NCBI GenBank assembly: GCA_947304365.1
Contig: CAMZAY010000006.1
Location: 1-14,744 of the forward strand
DNA: 14,744 nucleotides
Direction: 5' to 3'
From: an uncultured Clostridia bacterium
GTDB lineage: Bacteria; Bacillota; Clostridia; Christensenellales; CAG-138
The notes under the pieces were generated by a model. The model was not told the origin of the DNA. It did no database searches and saw only the letters and a list, made by a program, of their open reading frames with translations. Positions 1 through 7,168 of this stretch are shown here, one piece after another. The position numbers and the translations under genes are program-made. Position 1 is the stretch's first letter. The number at the start of each line of letters is the position of its first letter.

Positions 1-298
1 AAAGACGCTCGAGCAGACGTTCAGGAACCTTGCGATCCGCTTCGTGGGCGAGGCGGAAGGCCTTAATTATGAGTATGATATCACCGCCGTGGACGTCACC
101 GTAACCGGCCCGGCAAGGCTCGTAAAGGAGTTCCTTACCTCCGACATGATCGTAATGGTCAACGTGGAGGGCAGGGGCGTCGGCAGCTACGACCTTGTGA
201 TAGAGACATCCGTTGACAGCGACCGCTTCGGCGAGATAAACATTTACCTTGCAAGGAGCGTCATACACGTTACCATAACGCATGTGGATCCGCAATAA
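1..298 (+). CDS. cdaR: YbbR-repeat protein, probably CdaR (3' end only)
   Basis: The frame is open from base 2 to the TAA at 296-298, and the start lies upstream of the window. The visible 98 residues carry a pattern typical of YbbR repeats: a strand of the form VTVTGPARLVKEF, then a valine-rich strand ending in a GVGSYDLVIE turn, and a final short strand VIHVTITH close to the C-terminus. In Bacillota, CdaR is a membrane-anchored extracytoplasmic protein with several YbbR repeats that regulates the diadenylate cyclase CdaA, and it is encoded next to it. Here the membrane anchor and CdaA would be upstream and are not seen. The usual CdaA-CdaR partner GlmM does not follow; an FAD-dependent enzyme starts 24 bases downstream. 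The YbbR-like fold is fairly secure; the CdaR name is inferred from the family and the clostridial context. Confidence 0.68.
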   Translation, partial: KTLEQTFRNLAIRFVGEAEGLNYEYDITAVDVTVTGPARLVKEFLTSDMIVMVNVEGRGVGSYDLVIETSVDSDRFGEINIYLARSVIHVTITHVDPQ

Positions 299-322
299 GA
301 TCCGCCCGAAAGGGGCCTTTTA

Positions 323-1918
323 ATGAAACTGTTGGCAACCGATCTCAATATGCCCTTCAACGCCGATGAGTCGACGCTGCGCCTGCTCATCGGCGCCGAC
401 ACGCGCCTGCCCGCGGAATGCATAAGGAACATCCGCATAGTCCGCCGGTCGATCGACGCAAGGGACAAAAACGATATCCGCTTTATCTACTCCGCCGAGT
501 TCGAGGTGGACGATAAGGACCATGCCCGCTATTCCGGCCGCTACGCCAAAACGGTCGGCAAGGCGCCCGAAAAGCCCGTAATCGCAGAGGTCACGGGCTC
601 CGTACCGCAGCCCGCCCCCGTCGTGGTCGTCGGCGCGGGCCCCGCGGGGCTGTTCGCGGCGCATACCCTCGCCGTGCGCGGCTATAAGGTCGTTCTGATA
701 GAGCGCGGTCGTCCCATCGAAGAAAGACGGGCGAGCGTCGATACATTCTGGGCGTCGGCGAAGCTCGATCCCGAAAGCAACGTCATGTTCGGCGAGGGCG
801 GCGCGGGCGCTTTCTCGGACGGTAAGCTCACCACAAGGATAAAGGATCCGCGCGCGGAGACCGTCGTGGAAATGCTCGTCAAATTCGGCGCGCCCGAAAG
901 GGTCGCCGTCGACGCAAAGCCCCACGTCGGCACGGACGTGCTCCGCACGGTAGTGCACAATATCCGCACGGATATCGAGGCCCACGGCGGCGAGGTCAGG
1001 TTCTCCTCAAAGCTCACCGACATAGTATCGGAGGACGGCGCAGTCACCGCCGTCATCGTCAACGGGGAGGAGAAGATTCCCTGCTGCGCGGTCGTGCTCG
1101 CGCTCGGCCAGGCGGCGAGGGATACCTGCCGCATGCTCTTCGACAGGGGCGTGGAGATCACCGCCAAGCCCTTCGCCGTCGGCGTCAGGATAGAGCATCC
1201 GCAGTCCTTCATAAACAAGGCGCAGTTCGGCAAATTCGCCGGGCATCCGCGTCTCGGCGCGGCGGAGTACAGGCTGACCGCCAAATCGGGCAGCCGCGGC
1301 GTTTACACGTTCTGCATGTGCCCCGGCGGCTTCGTCGTCGCTTCCTCGTCGAATAAGGGCGAGGTAGTCACCAACGGCATGAGCTATTCCGCCCGTGATG
1401 CGGAAAACGCCAATTCGGGCATAATAGTACAGGTGAACCCCTCCGACCTGGGCGGCGCGCCCTTCGCCGGGGTCGAATTCCAGGAAAAGCTCGAGCGTGC
1501 GGCGTTCAGGCTCGGCGGCGGGGATTATTCCGCCCCCGCGGAGCGCGTCGCGGATTTCCTTGCCGATTCCGATCCGCAGCCCTTCGGCGCGGTTACGCCC
1601 ACATACCGCCCGCAGGCGGTCCCCAGAAATTTGAAGAAATGCCTTCCCGGCACGGTCTGCCGCGGCATAAAGGACGGCATAACCGCCTTCGGCAGGCAGC
1701 TCAAGGGCTTTGATATGGGCGACGCGGTATTGACCGCCGTCGAATCGAGGACGAGCTCGCCCGTGCGCATCAACCGCCTTGAAAACGGCGAGTCGACAAG
1801 GCTCAGGGGGCTCTACCCCGTGGGCGAGGGCGCGGGCTACGCCGGCGGCATAGTCTCCGCAGCGGTGGACGGCATACGCGCCGCCGAAAGGATAATCGCT
1901 CTTTACAGGGCGGAATAA
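323..1918 (+). CDS. FAD-dependent oxidoreductase, COG2509 type
   Basis: This is a 531-residue protein with the size and layout of the uncharacterised COG2509 FAD-dependent dehydrogenases. Residues 1-95 form an N-terminal domain without a cofactor motif. A Rossmann FAD-binding loop follows (GAGPAG, residues 104-109) with the acidic strand end VVLIERG about 20 residues later. Family-like motifs include a glycine-rich GEGGAGAFSDGKL segment near residue 155, a CMCPGG segment near residue 333, and a C-terminal GLYPVGEGAGYAGGI segment that would complete the FAD site. No signal peptide or membrane segment is evident, so it should be cytoplasmic. The ATG is preceded by a GAAAGGGG ribosome site. The substrate is unknown; the related family name is 'NAD(P)/FAD-dependent oxidoreductase'. 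It lies between the CdaR-like gene and a P-loop ATPase, with gaps of 24 and 16 bases, so co-transcription is likely. Confidence 0.88.
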   Translation: MKLLATDLNMPFNADESTLRLLIGADTRLPAECIRNIRIVRRSIDARDKNDIRFIYSAEFEVDDKDHARYSGRYAKTVGKAPEKPVIAEVTGSVPQPAPVVVVGAGPAGLFAAHTLAVRGYKVVLIERGRPIEERRASVDTFWASAKLDPESNVMFGEGGAGAFSDGKLTTRIKDPRAETVVEMLVKFGAPERVAVDAKPHVGTDVLRTVVHNIRTDIEAHGGEVRFSSKLTDIVSEDGAVTAVIVNGEEKIPCCAVVLALGQAARDTCRMLFDRGVEITAKPFAVGVRIEHPQSFINKAQFGKFAGHPRLGAAEYRLTAKSGSRGVYTFCMCPGGFVVASSSNKGEVVTNGMSYSARDAENANSGIIVQVNPSDLGGAPFAGVEFQEKLERAAFRLGGGDYSAPAERVADFLADSDPQPFGAVTPTYRPQAVPRNLKKCLPGTVCRGIKDGITAFGRQLKGFDMGDAVLTAVESRTSSPVRINRLENGESTRLRGLYPVGEGAGYAGGIVSAAVDGIRAAERIIALYRAE

Positions 1919-1934
1919 CAAAGGACGATCTGAC

Positions 1935-2648
1935 ATGAAGCGTTATTACGTTATTATAGGCAATTTCGGCTCCGGCAAGACGGAGCTTGCGCTCAACATG
2001 GCGTTCGAGGGCGCCGCGAAGGGTGAAAAGGTCACGCTCGTCGATATCGACGTCATCAACCCCTACTTCCGCTCGACCGAAAGGAAGACCGAGCTCGAGG
2101 CGGCGGGCATAAGGCTCATCTCCCCGAACTTCACTTCCTCCGGCGTGGAGGTCCCCTCCATCCCGGCGGAGATATTCTCCGTGTTCTCCGATAATTCCGA
2201 TCTCGTCATATTCGACGTCGGCGGGGATCCGGTCGGCTCCATCGCGATGGGTCAGTATTACGGCTATTTCAAGGAGCTGGAGAATTTCGAGGTCTGGTAC
2301 GTCATCAACGCGCGCAGACCGCTTTCCTCCGGCCCGGACGAGAATATAGAGATGCTCGCGAAGATACAGGGCGTCAGCCGCCTGAAGGTCACGGGGATAC
2401 TCAACAACACCAACCTCGCGCATGAGACTTCGACCGCGGACCTTTACTACGGGCTCGAGGTAACAAGGAAGGTCTCCCTCCGCACGGGCTATCCCGTCAT
2501 CGGCACCATCGGCACGCCCGGGGTGCTCGGCGAATTCCTCAAAGAAGCCGAGGCAAATGCCTATGATAAGCGCTTCATAGGCAGGGCGTTCCCGATCGAG
2601 CGCTATATGCACCGCGATTGGGGCCGCTACACCGAAGAGGGCCTGTAA
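1935..2648 (+). CDS. P-loop ATPase, SIMIBI/MinD-like, function unknown
   Basis: This 237-residue protein starts with a beta strand running into a Walker A loop, GNFGSGKT (residues 9-16). A second acidic strand VDIDVINPYFRS (36-47) resembles the A' motif of the SIMIBI class. VIFDVGGDPVG (91-101) is the Walker B/switch region, and ILNNTN (155-160) occupies the place of the base-recognition segment. The overall order matches MinD/ParA/CobQ-like ATPases, but the signature lysine of the deviant Walker A (KGGxGK) is replaced by Asn10. It should therefore not be called ParA or MinD on this evidence. There is no membrane segment and no obvious amphipathic MinD-type tail. The start has an AAAGGA site 9-10 bases upstream. 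The stop overlaps the next start (TAATG), implying translational coupling with the SLOG protein. The cellular role is unknown. Confidence 0.8.
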   Translation: MKRYYVIIGNFGSGKTELALNMAFEGAAKGEKVTLVDIDVINPYFRSTERKTELEAAGIRLISPNFTSSGVEVPSIPAEIFSVFSDNSDLVIFDVGGDPVGSIAMGQYYGYFKELENFEVWYVINARRPLSSGPDENIEMLAKIQGVSRLKVTGILNNTNLAHETSTADLYYGLEVTRKVSLRTGYPVIGTIGTPGVLGEFLKEAEANAYDKRFIGRAFPIERYMHRDWGRYTEEGL

Positions 2649-3157
2649 TGTTCCTTGTCCCGAAAGAGGAATACAGGCTCGACGCTTCGCTCTCCGTTTG
2701 CTTCACGGGGCACAGGGCGGATAAGCTCCCCTGGGGTTATAACGAGGCGGATAAGCGCTGCCTGCTGCTCAAGGAGCGTCTTGAAAAAGAGATACTCCGC
2801 GCTTATGGGAACGGGCAAAGGTATTTCCTCTCCGGCATGGCGGACGGGTTCGATCTCTACGCCGCCGAAGCGGTGCTCCGCCTTAGGGGGAAATGCCCCG
2901 GCATGGAGCTTGCCGCGATATTCCCCTTCGGCACGGGCGATACCCCGCGCAAAAAACGCATAGCAAGGCTCTCGTATGCGGTCGTGTCCCTGCACGAAAG
3001 CTATTCGAGCCGCTGCTTCATGGAAAGGAACTGCTTTCTGACGGAGCATTCCGCCACCGTCATCGCCTGTTTCTCCGGCGATGAGTCGAGCGGCACCGCC
3101 GCCACGCTCCGCATGGCGAAGCGCAGGGGGCTTGAAATAACAATAATCTGCCCTTAA
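2648..3157 (+). CDS. SLOG family protein (DUF1273, YpsA-like)
   Basis: With the ATG at 2648 this is a 169-residue protein. I prefer this start to an in-frame ATG at 2618 because it forms a TAATG junction with the preceding stop, and the upstream extension lies inside the ATPase gene. Near the N-terminus VCFTGHRADKLPWGY has the TGHR-P-x-G-Y signature of YpsA/DUF1273 proteins. SGMADGFDLYAAEAV at about residues 58-72 matches the conserved G-x-D-x-W/Y-A-A helix. The C-terminal half has ERNCFLTEHSATVIACF and a GTAATLRMA segment typical of the family's nucleotide- or ligand-binding Rossmannoid fold. SLOG proteins are thought to bind nucleotide-derived ligands; B. subtilis YpsA affects cell division and oxidative stress, but no activity can be assigned here. 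It probably shares a transcript with the upstream ATPase. Confidence 0.82.
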   Translation: MFLVPKEEYRLDASLSVCFTGHRADKLPWGYNEADKRCLLLKERLEKEILRAYGNGQRYFLSGMADGFDLYAAEAVLRLRGKCPGMELAAIFPFGTGDTPRKKRIARLSYAVVSLHESYSSRCFMERNCFLTEHSATVIACFSGDESSGTAATLRMAKRRGLEITIICP

Positions 3158-3181
3158 AAGGGCTTTCACGGAAGGTTTACC

Positions 3182-5113
3182 ATGCCTGTACTGGCTGTTA
3201 ATGATCTTAAAAAATCCTTTGTCACGCGAGTGCTTTTCGAGGGGTTGAGCTTTGAGGTGGAGGCGAACGATCACGTCGGCTTTATCGGCGTGAACGGCAC
3301 CGGCAAGACCACCCTGTTCTCCATCATCGAAGGCCGCGAGCCGTATGACGAAGGTATGGTGGCGCTCGGAAAGGGCGTTACCATCGGTTCCATGGCCCAG
3401 ACCGCGGGGGAGAGCGCCGATTCGCTTTACGATTACGTGCTCTCCGTGTTTTCGGAGCTCATTAAAACCGAGTCGGAGCTCGATCGTGTGAACGACGCGC
3501 TCCTTAACTCGGGCGCGGACGATAAGCTGATCGAAAAGCAGCACCGCCTGCGCGAGGCGTTCGAGGACGGCGGCGGACTGACTTACAGGGCTCGCACAAG
3601 GTCCACGCTCCTCGGCCTCGGCTTTGAGGAGGCGGAGCTCAATAAGCCCTTCGCCGTGTTCAGCGGCGGGCAGCGCAACAAGGCGCAGCTTGCGCGCGTA
3701 CTGCTCTCCGGGGCGAATCTTCTGCTCCTTGACGAGCCGACCAACCACCTTGACATAAAGTCCATCGAATGGCTGGAGGATTATCTTTCCTCCTACCGCG
3801 GCGCGTTCATAGTCATCTCGCACGACAGGTATTTTCTGGACCGCGTCACAAATAAAACGATGGAGCTCAAGAATCAAAGGCTTTACGTTTCAAAGGGGAA
3901 TTACTCCCGCCATATGGAGCTTCGCTCCACCGCGCGTGAGCTCGAAATGCGAAAGTACCTTCGTACCGTGAAGGAGATCAACCGCATAGAGGGCATGGTC
4001 GAGCAGCAGAGAAGGTGGGGGCAGCAGCATAATTTCATCACCGCCGCCCATAAACAGAAGGCCTCCGACCGCCTGAAGGAGACCCTTGTCGAGCCGGAGC
4101 GCGACCCCGCCTCGATCCATTTCCGCCTCCCCGCAAGGGACGGCGGCGGTAACGACGTCGTCATCGCAAAGGGGCTTGCCAAAAGCTTCGGCGATAAAAA
4201 GGTGTTCTCCGGGCTCGATCTGCTCGTCAAAAAGGGCGAAAAGGTGTTCGTTCTCGGCGACAACGGCTGCGGCAAGACCACGCTTTTGAACATAATCGCC
4301 GGCCGCATGAGGCCCAGCGCCGGCGTATGCACGCTCGGCGCGCATATCGAGGCCGCGTATTACGAGCAGACCATGACCGGGCTCGATCCCGAAAACACCG
4401 TACTTGAAGAGGTCTGGGACAAATACTACAATACGATACCCCGCAGGGATATCATGAACATGCTCGGCGCGTTCCTCTTCCGCGGAGAGGAAGTCGAAAA
4501 GAAGATAGGCATGCTGTCGGGCGGCGAAATGGCGCGCGTGCAGCTTTTGAAGCTGATGCTCACAAGGGCGAACCTCCTTCTCCTTGACGAGCCGACCAAC
4601 CATCTCGACATCCCCTCGAGGGAGGCGCTCGAAAACGCGCTTGACGAGTATAACGGCACCGTAATGATCGTCACGCACGACAGGTATCTCGTCAACCGCC
4701 TTGCCGACAGGATATTCCATATGACCGAGAACGGGCTTACCGAGTACGTCGGCGGCTACGACGATTATCTCGAGGCGCTCCGGGAGCAGCAGGAGAACGC
4801 TTCCGCGCAGGCGGAGAAGCCCCTTTCGCAAAACGCCCTCGATTATAAGGAAAAGAAGGCGCTCAAGAGCGAGCTCGGCCGCGCAAGGAACGCCGCCGCA
4901 AGGGCGGAAAAGGCCGTCGCCGAAAAAGAGGCGGAGCTTGAGAGCCTGAACCGCGAGCTCGAAAGCCCGGCGGTCTCGTCCGATTACAAGAAAGCGGGCG
5001 AGATTTCAAAGAAAGCGGACGCCGTAAGGCAAACCATCGAAAAGCTCTACTCCGAATGGGAGGAGGCCGAACAGCGGCTAAGGGAGCTTTCGGAAGATCA
5101 AATCACAGAATAA
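3182..5113 (+). CDS. ABC-F family ATPase
   Basis: A 643-residue protein with two ABC ATPase domains and no membrane segments, the arrangement of ABC-F ribosome-associated factors. The first domain has Walker A GVNGTGKTT (36-44), signature FSGGQ (160-164), Walker B LLLLDEPTNHLDI (180-192, catalytic Glu185) and switch His214. The second has GDNGCGKTT (359-367), LSGGE (445-449), LLLLDEPTNHLDI (465-477, Glu470) and His499. Both catalytic glutamates are present. The charged linker between domains (about 225-320) corresponds to the P-site tRNA-interaction motif. A Lys/Glu/Ala-rich tail (about 550-640) looks like the coiled coil of Uup/YdiF-type members. ABC-F proteins bind the ribosomal E site and aid stalled translation; some give antibiotic resistance, but nothing here marks it as a resistance type. 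A GGAAGG site precedes the ATG. RNase J follows after 15 bases. Confidence 0.93.
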   Translation: MPVLAVNDLKKSFVTRVLFEGLSFEVEANDHVGFIGVNGTGKTTLFSIIEGREPYDEGMVALGKGVTIGSMAQTAGESADSLYDYVLSVFSELIKTESELDRVNDALLNSGADDKLIEKQHRLREAFEDGGGLTYRARTRSTLLGLGFEEAELNKPFAVFSGGQRNKAQLARVLLSGANLLLLDEPTNHLDIKSIEWLEDYLSSYRGAFIVISHDRYFLDRVTNKTMELKNQRLYVSKGNYSRHMELRSTARELEMRKYLRTVKEINRIEGMVEQQRRWGQQHNFITAAHKQKASDRLKETLVEPERDPASIHFRLPARDGGGNDVVIAKGLAKSFGDKKVFSGLDLLVKKGEKVFVLGDNGCGKTTLLNIIAGRMRPSAGVCTLGAHIEAAYYEQTMTGLDPENTVLEEVWDKYYNTIPRRDIMNMLGAFLFRGEEVEKKIGMLSGGEMARVQLLKLMLTRANLLLLDEPTNHLDIPSREALENALDEYNGTVMIVTHDRYLVNRLADRIFHMTENGLTEYVGGYDDYLEALREQQENASAQAEKPLSQNALDYKEKKALKSELGRARNAAARAEKAVAEKEAELESLNRELESPAVSSDYKKAGEISKKADAVRQTIEKLYSEWEEAEQRLRELSEDQITE

Positions 5114-5114
5114 T

Positions 5115-5122
5115 GAGGAAAG
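5115..5122 (+). promoter_or_regulatory. Ribosome binding site fixing the TTG start of RNase J
   Basis: GAGGAAAG lies 6 bases before TTG at 5129. No ATG or GTG lies in frame between this site and the conserved KIIPLGGLGEIGKN segment. The next in-frame ATG (Met28) would delete that conserved strand, so TTG is the best start. Confidence 0.75.
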
Positions 5123-5128
5123 TATAAA

Positions 5129-6808
5129 TTGACAAAGAAAAAAACGACTAAAACAAGACCCAAACTGAAGATAATCCCCCTTGGCGGCCTCGGCGAGATA
5201 GGCAAGAACATGACCGTCATGGAGTACGAGAACGATATCATAGTGATCGACTGCGGTCTTTCGTTCCCGGACGAGGATATGCTGGGCGTCGATCTGGTCA
5301 TACCGGATATGACGTATCTTGAGGATAATTTCGACCGCATACGCGGCTTCGTAATAACCCACGGGCACGAGGACCATATCGGCGCCGTGCCCTACGCGAT
5401 GCAGAAATTCGACGTGCCCTTCTATGGCTCAAGATTCACCCTCGCGCTGATAGAGCACAAGATGGAGGAGCATAAGATAAAGCGCGCCGACTTAAGGACG
5501 GTCGTCGCGGGGGACGTGGTGCAGCTCGGCTGCTTCAAGGTGGAATTCATAAAGGTCAGCCACTCGATCGCGGGCGCGCTCGCCGTCGCGGTGACTACGC
5601 CCGTCGGCGTGGTGATCCACACGGGCGACTTCAAGGTGGACTACACCCCCGTGGATAACGAGCCCATCGACATCGCGCGCTTCGCGTATTACGGCTCAAA
5701 GGGCGTGCTCGCCCTTATGATGGATTCGACCAACGCCGAATTCCCCGGCTCCACCCCGTCCGAGCTCGCGCTCGGCGGCACCTTCGAAAAGGTGTTCGAC
5801 ACCGCGGAGGGCAGGGTGATCGTCGCCTCGTTCGCCTCCAACGTGTACCGCATACAGCAGGTGGCGGACGTCGCGATTCGGCATAACAGGGTGCTCTGCT
5901 TCCAGGGCAGGTCCATGGTAATGATCGCGAGGATCGCCATGGAGCTCGGGTATCTGAGCATACCGGAGGAGAGCATCGTCGAGGTGGAAAAGCTCAAAAA
6001 CTACTCCGACAGCCAGGTCTGCGTTTTCACCACCGGCTCGCAGGGCGAATCGATGAGCGGGCTTTTCCGCATGGCGAACGCGAACCATAAGCTCAATATA
6101 GGCAAGGGCGATACCGTCGTCATCTCCGCCTCCGCCATTCCCGGAAACGAAAAGGCGGTGGGCAAGGTCATCAATCAGCTGTTCATGCGCGGGGCAAACG
6201 TGGTCTATGACCGCCTTGCCGACGTGCACGTATCCGGTCACGCCCGGCGTGAGGAGCTGAAGCTCATGATGCGCCTCATAAAACCCAAGTTCTTTATTCC
6301 CGTCCACGGCGAAGCGAGGCATCTGCACCATCACGCGCTGCTTGCCGCCTCCCTCGGGATAAAGGAATCGAACATTTTTGTAATGGATACCGGCGCCGTG
6401 CTCGAGCTCTCCGGCAGGAGCGGCAAGCTCGTCGGCTCCGTGCCCTCCGGCAGCGTGCTGGTGGACGGCGCGGGCGTGGGCGACATCGGCTCCGCGGTGC
6501 TCCGCGAAAGGCGCCTGCTCTCGCACGACGGCATGTTCGTAATGGTCATCGCCATAAAGCGGTCGACGGGCGAACTCGCGGCCGAGCCGGAGATAATCTC
6601 AAAGGGCTTCGTCTATTCCAAGGACGCGGACGAGCTCATGGAGGAGGTCAAGGCCATCGCGCGTGAGCAGTCGCTCGCATTCGCCTATGCGCCGAGATCC
6701 GAATGGGGCAACATCAAAAACGCCGTCAAATCCGGCGTAAAGAGCTGCCTCGTAAAAAGGACGGGCCGCACGCCCCTCATACAGCCCATTTTCATGGAGG
6801 TGGAATGA
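5129..6808 (+). CDS. rnj: Ribonuclease J
   Basis: A 559-residue metallo-beta-lactamase/beta-CASP ribonuclease, close to the roughly 555 residues of B. subtilis RNase J1. A basic Lys/Thr-rich N-terminus leads to KIIPLGGLGEIGKN (13-26), the RNase J opening strand. The zinc-binding HGHEDH motif is at 78-83 (His78, His80, Asp82, His83), with His145 in SHSIAGA and His164/Asp167 in HTGDFKVD. The beta-CASP part includes the TGSQGE segment near 302-307, HVSGHA (367-372), and IPVHGEARHL (390-399) with His393. A C-terminal domain follows to residue 559. RNase J combines 5'-exonuclease and endonuclease activity in mRNA turnover and rRNA maturation in the cytoplasm. Only one RNase J gene is seen here, so J1 versus J2 is not assigned. 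The start codon is TTG. The stop overlaps the start of the YlbF-family gene. Confidence 0.96.
   Translation: MTKKKTTKTRPKLKIIPLGGLGEIGKNMTVMEYENDIIVIDCGLSFPDEDMLGVDLVIPDMTYLEDNFDRIRGFVITHGHEDHIGAVPYAMQKFDVPFYGSRFTLALIEHKMEEHKIKRADLRTVVAGDVVQLGCFKVEFIKVSHSIAGALAVAVTTPVGVVIHTGDFKVDYTPVDNEPIDIARFAYYGSKGVLALMMDSTNAEFPGSTPSELALGGTFEKVFDTAEGRVIVASFASNVYRIQQVADVAIRHNRVLCFQGRSMVMIARIAMELGYLSIPEESIVEVEKLKNYSDSQVCVFTTGSQGESMSGLFRMANANHKLNIGKGDTVVISASAIPGNEKAVGKVINQLFMRGANVVYDRLADVHVSGHARREELKLMMRLIKPKFFIPVHGEARHLHHHALLAASLGIKESNIFVMDTGAVLELSGRSGKLVGSVPSGSVLVDGAGVGDIGSAVLRERRLLSHDGMFVMVIAIKRSTGELAAEPEIISKGFVYSKDADELMEEVKAIAREQSLAFAYAPRSEWGNIKNAVKSGVKSCLVKRTGRTPLIQPIFMEVE
6796..6800 (+). promoter_or_regulatory. 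Ribosome binding site for the YlbF-family gene, inside rnj
   Basis: GGAGG sits within the last codons of rnj. Two adjacent in-frame ATG codons follow, at 6805 and 6808. The second has the better spacing (7 bases rather than 4), so 6808 is taken as the start; 6805 would add one methionine. Confidence 0.65.
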
Positions 6809-7149
6809 TGGTCTACGACAAGGCGAACGAACTCGCACGGGAAATAAAGGAAAGCGCCGAATACAAGCGCTACGCCGCCGCCAAGGAGAACGTGGCGGAG
6901 GGCAGCGCGACGAAGGCGCTCCTTGCCGAATACAAGAAGCTCCAGCTCCGCGCGCAGGCGGCTTACGTCGCGGGCGAGCAGGATGAGGAAACGCTCGACA
7001 AGCTCCGCCGCATGGGCGAGCTGCTGCAGATGGACAGGGACGCTTCCGAATACCTCATCGCGGAATTCACGCTGAGCCGTATGCTCGGCGATATCTACAA
7101 GATACTTGCCGACGCCGCCGGGATGGATCTCGGCGCATTGAGCGAATGA
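6808..7149 (+). CDS. YlbF-family protein
   Basis: A 113-residue, almost wholly helical, charged protein with the YlbF/YmcA (Com_YlbF) pattern. An N-terminal helix has ANELAREIKESAEYKRYAAA, where the 'S-x-E-Y' step is typical. A middle helix is Lys/Gln/Ala-rich, and the C-terminal part ends in a DRDASEYLIAEFTLSRMLGDIYKIL stretch. In B. subtilis YlbF, YmcA and YaaT form the Y-complex, which modulates RNase Y-dependent mRNA processing and affects competence and sporulation. Whether this paralogue acts the same way is unknown. Its start overlaps the rnj stop, so it should be translationally coupled to RNase J. MltG follows after 19 bases. There is no signal peptide or membrane segment. Confidence 0.85.
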   Translation: MVYDKANELAREIKESAEYKRYAAAKENVAEGSATKALLAEYKKLQLRAQAAYVAGEQDEETLDKLRRMGELLQMDRDASEYLIAEFTLSRMLGDIYKILADAAGMDLGALSE

Positions 7150-7168
7150 CCAGGCGAAAGGATGTAAA

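Noticed and set aside
2618..2647. Upstream ATG for the SLOG protein
   Set aside because: It would add ten residues encoded within the ATPase gene and absent from the family's N-terminus. The ATG at 2648 fits the TAATG overlap.
1935..3157. Defence island interpretation of the ATPase-SLOG pair
   Set aside because: SLOG domains occur in some defence systems, but no effector such as a nuclease, TIR or membrane pore is nearby, and all flanking genes are housekeeping.
3150..3163. Short palindrome GCCCTTAAAAGGGC after the SLOG gene, tested as a terminator
   Set aside because: The possible stem is only 4-6 bp with a tiny loop and just three T residues after it, and the next ribosome site follows immediately.
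3182..5113. ABC-F gene as an antibiotic resistance determinant
   Set aside because: The long C-terminal coiled coil and the chromosomal housekeeping context fit Uup/YdiF-like members better, and no drug-specific linker feature can be recognised by eye.
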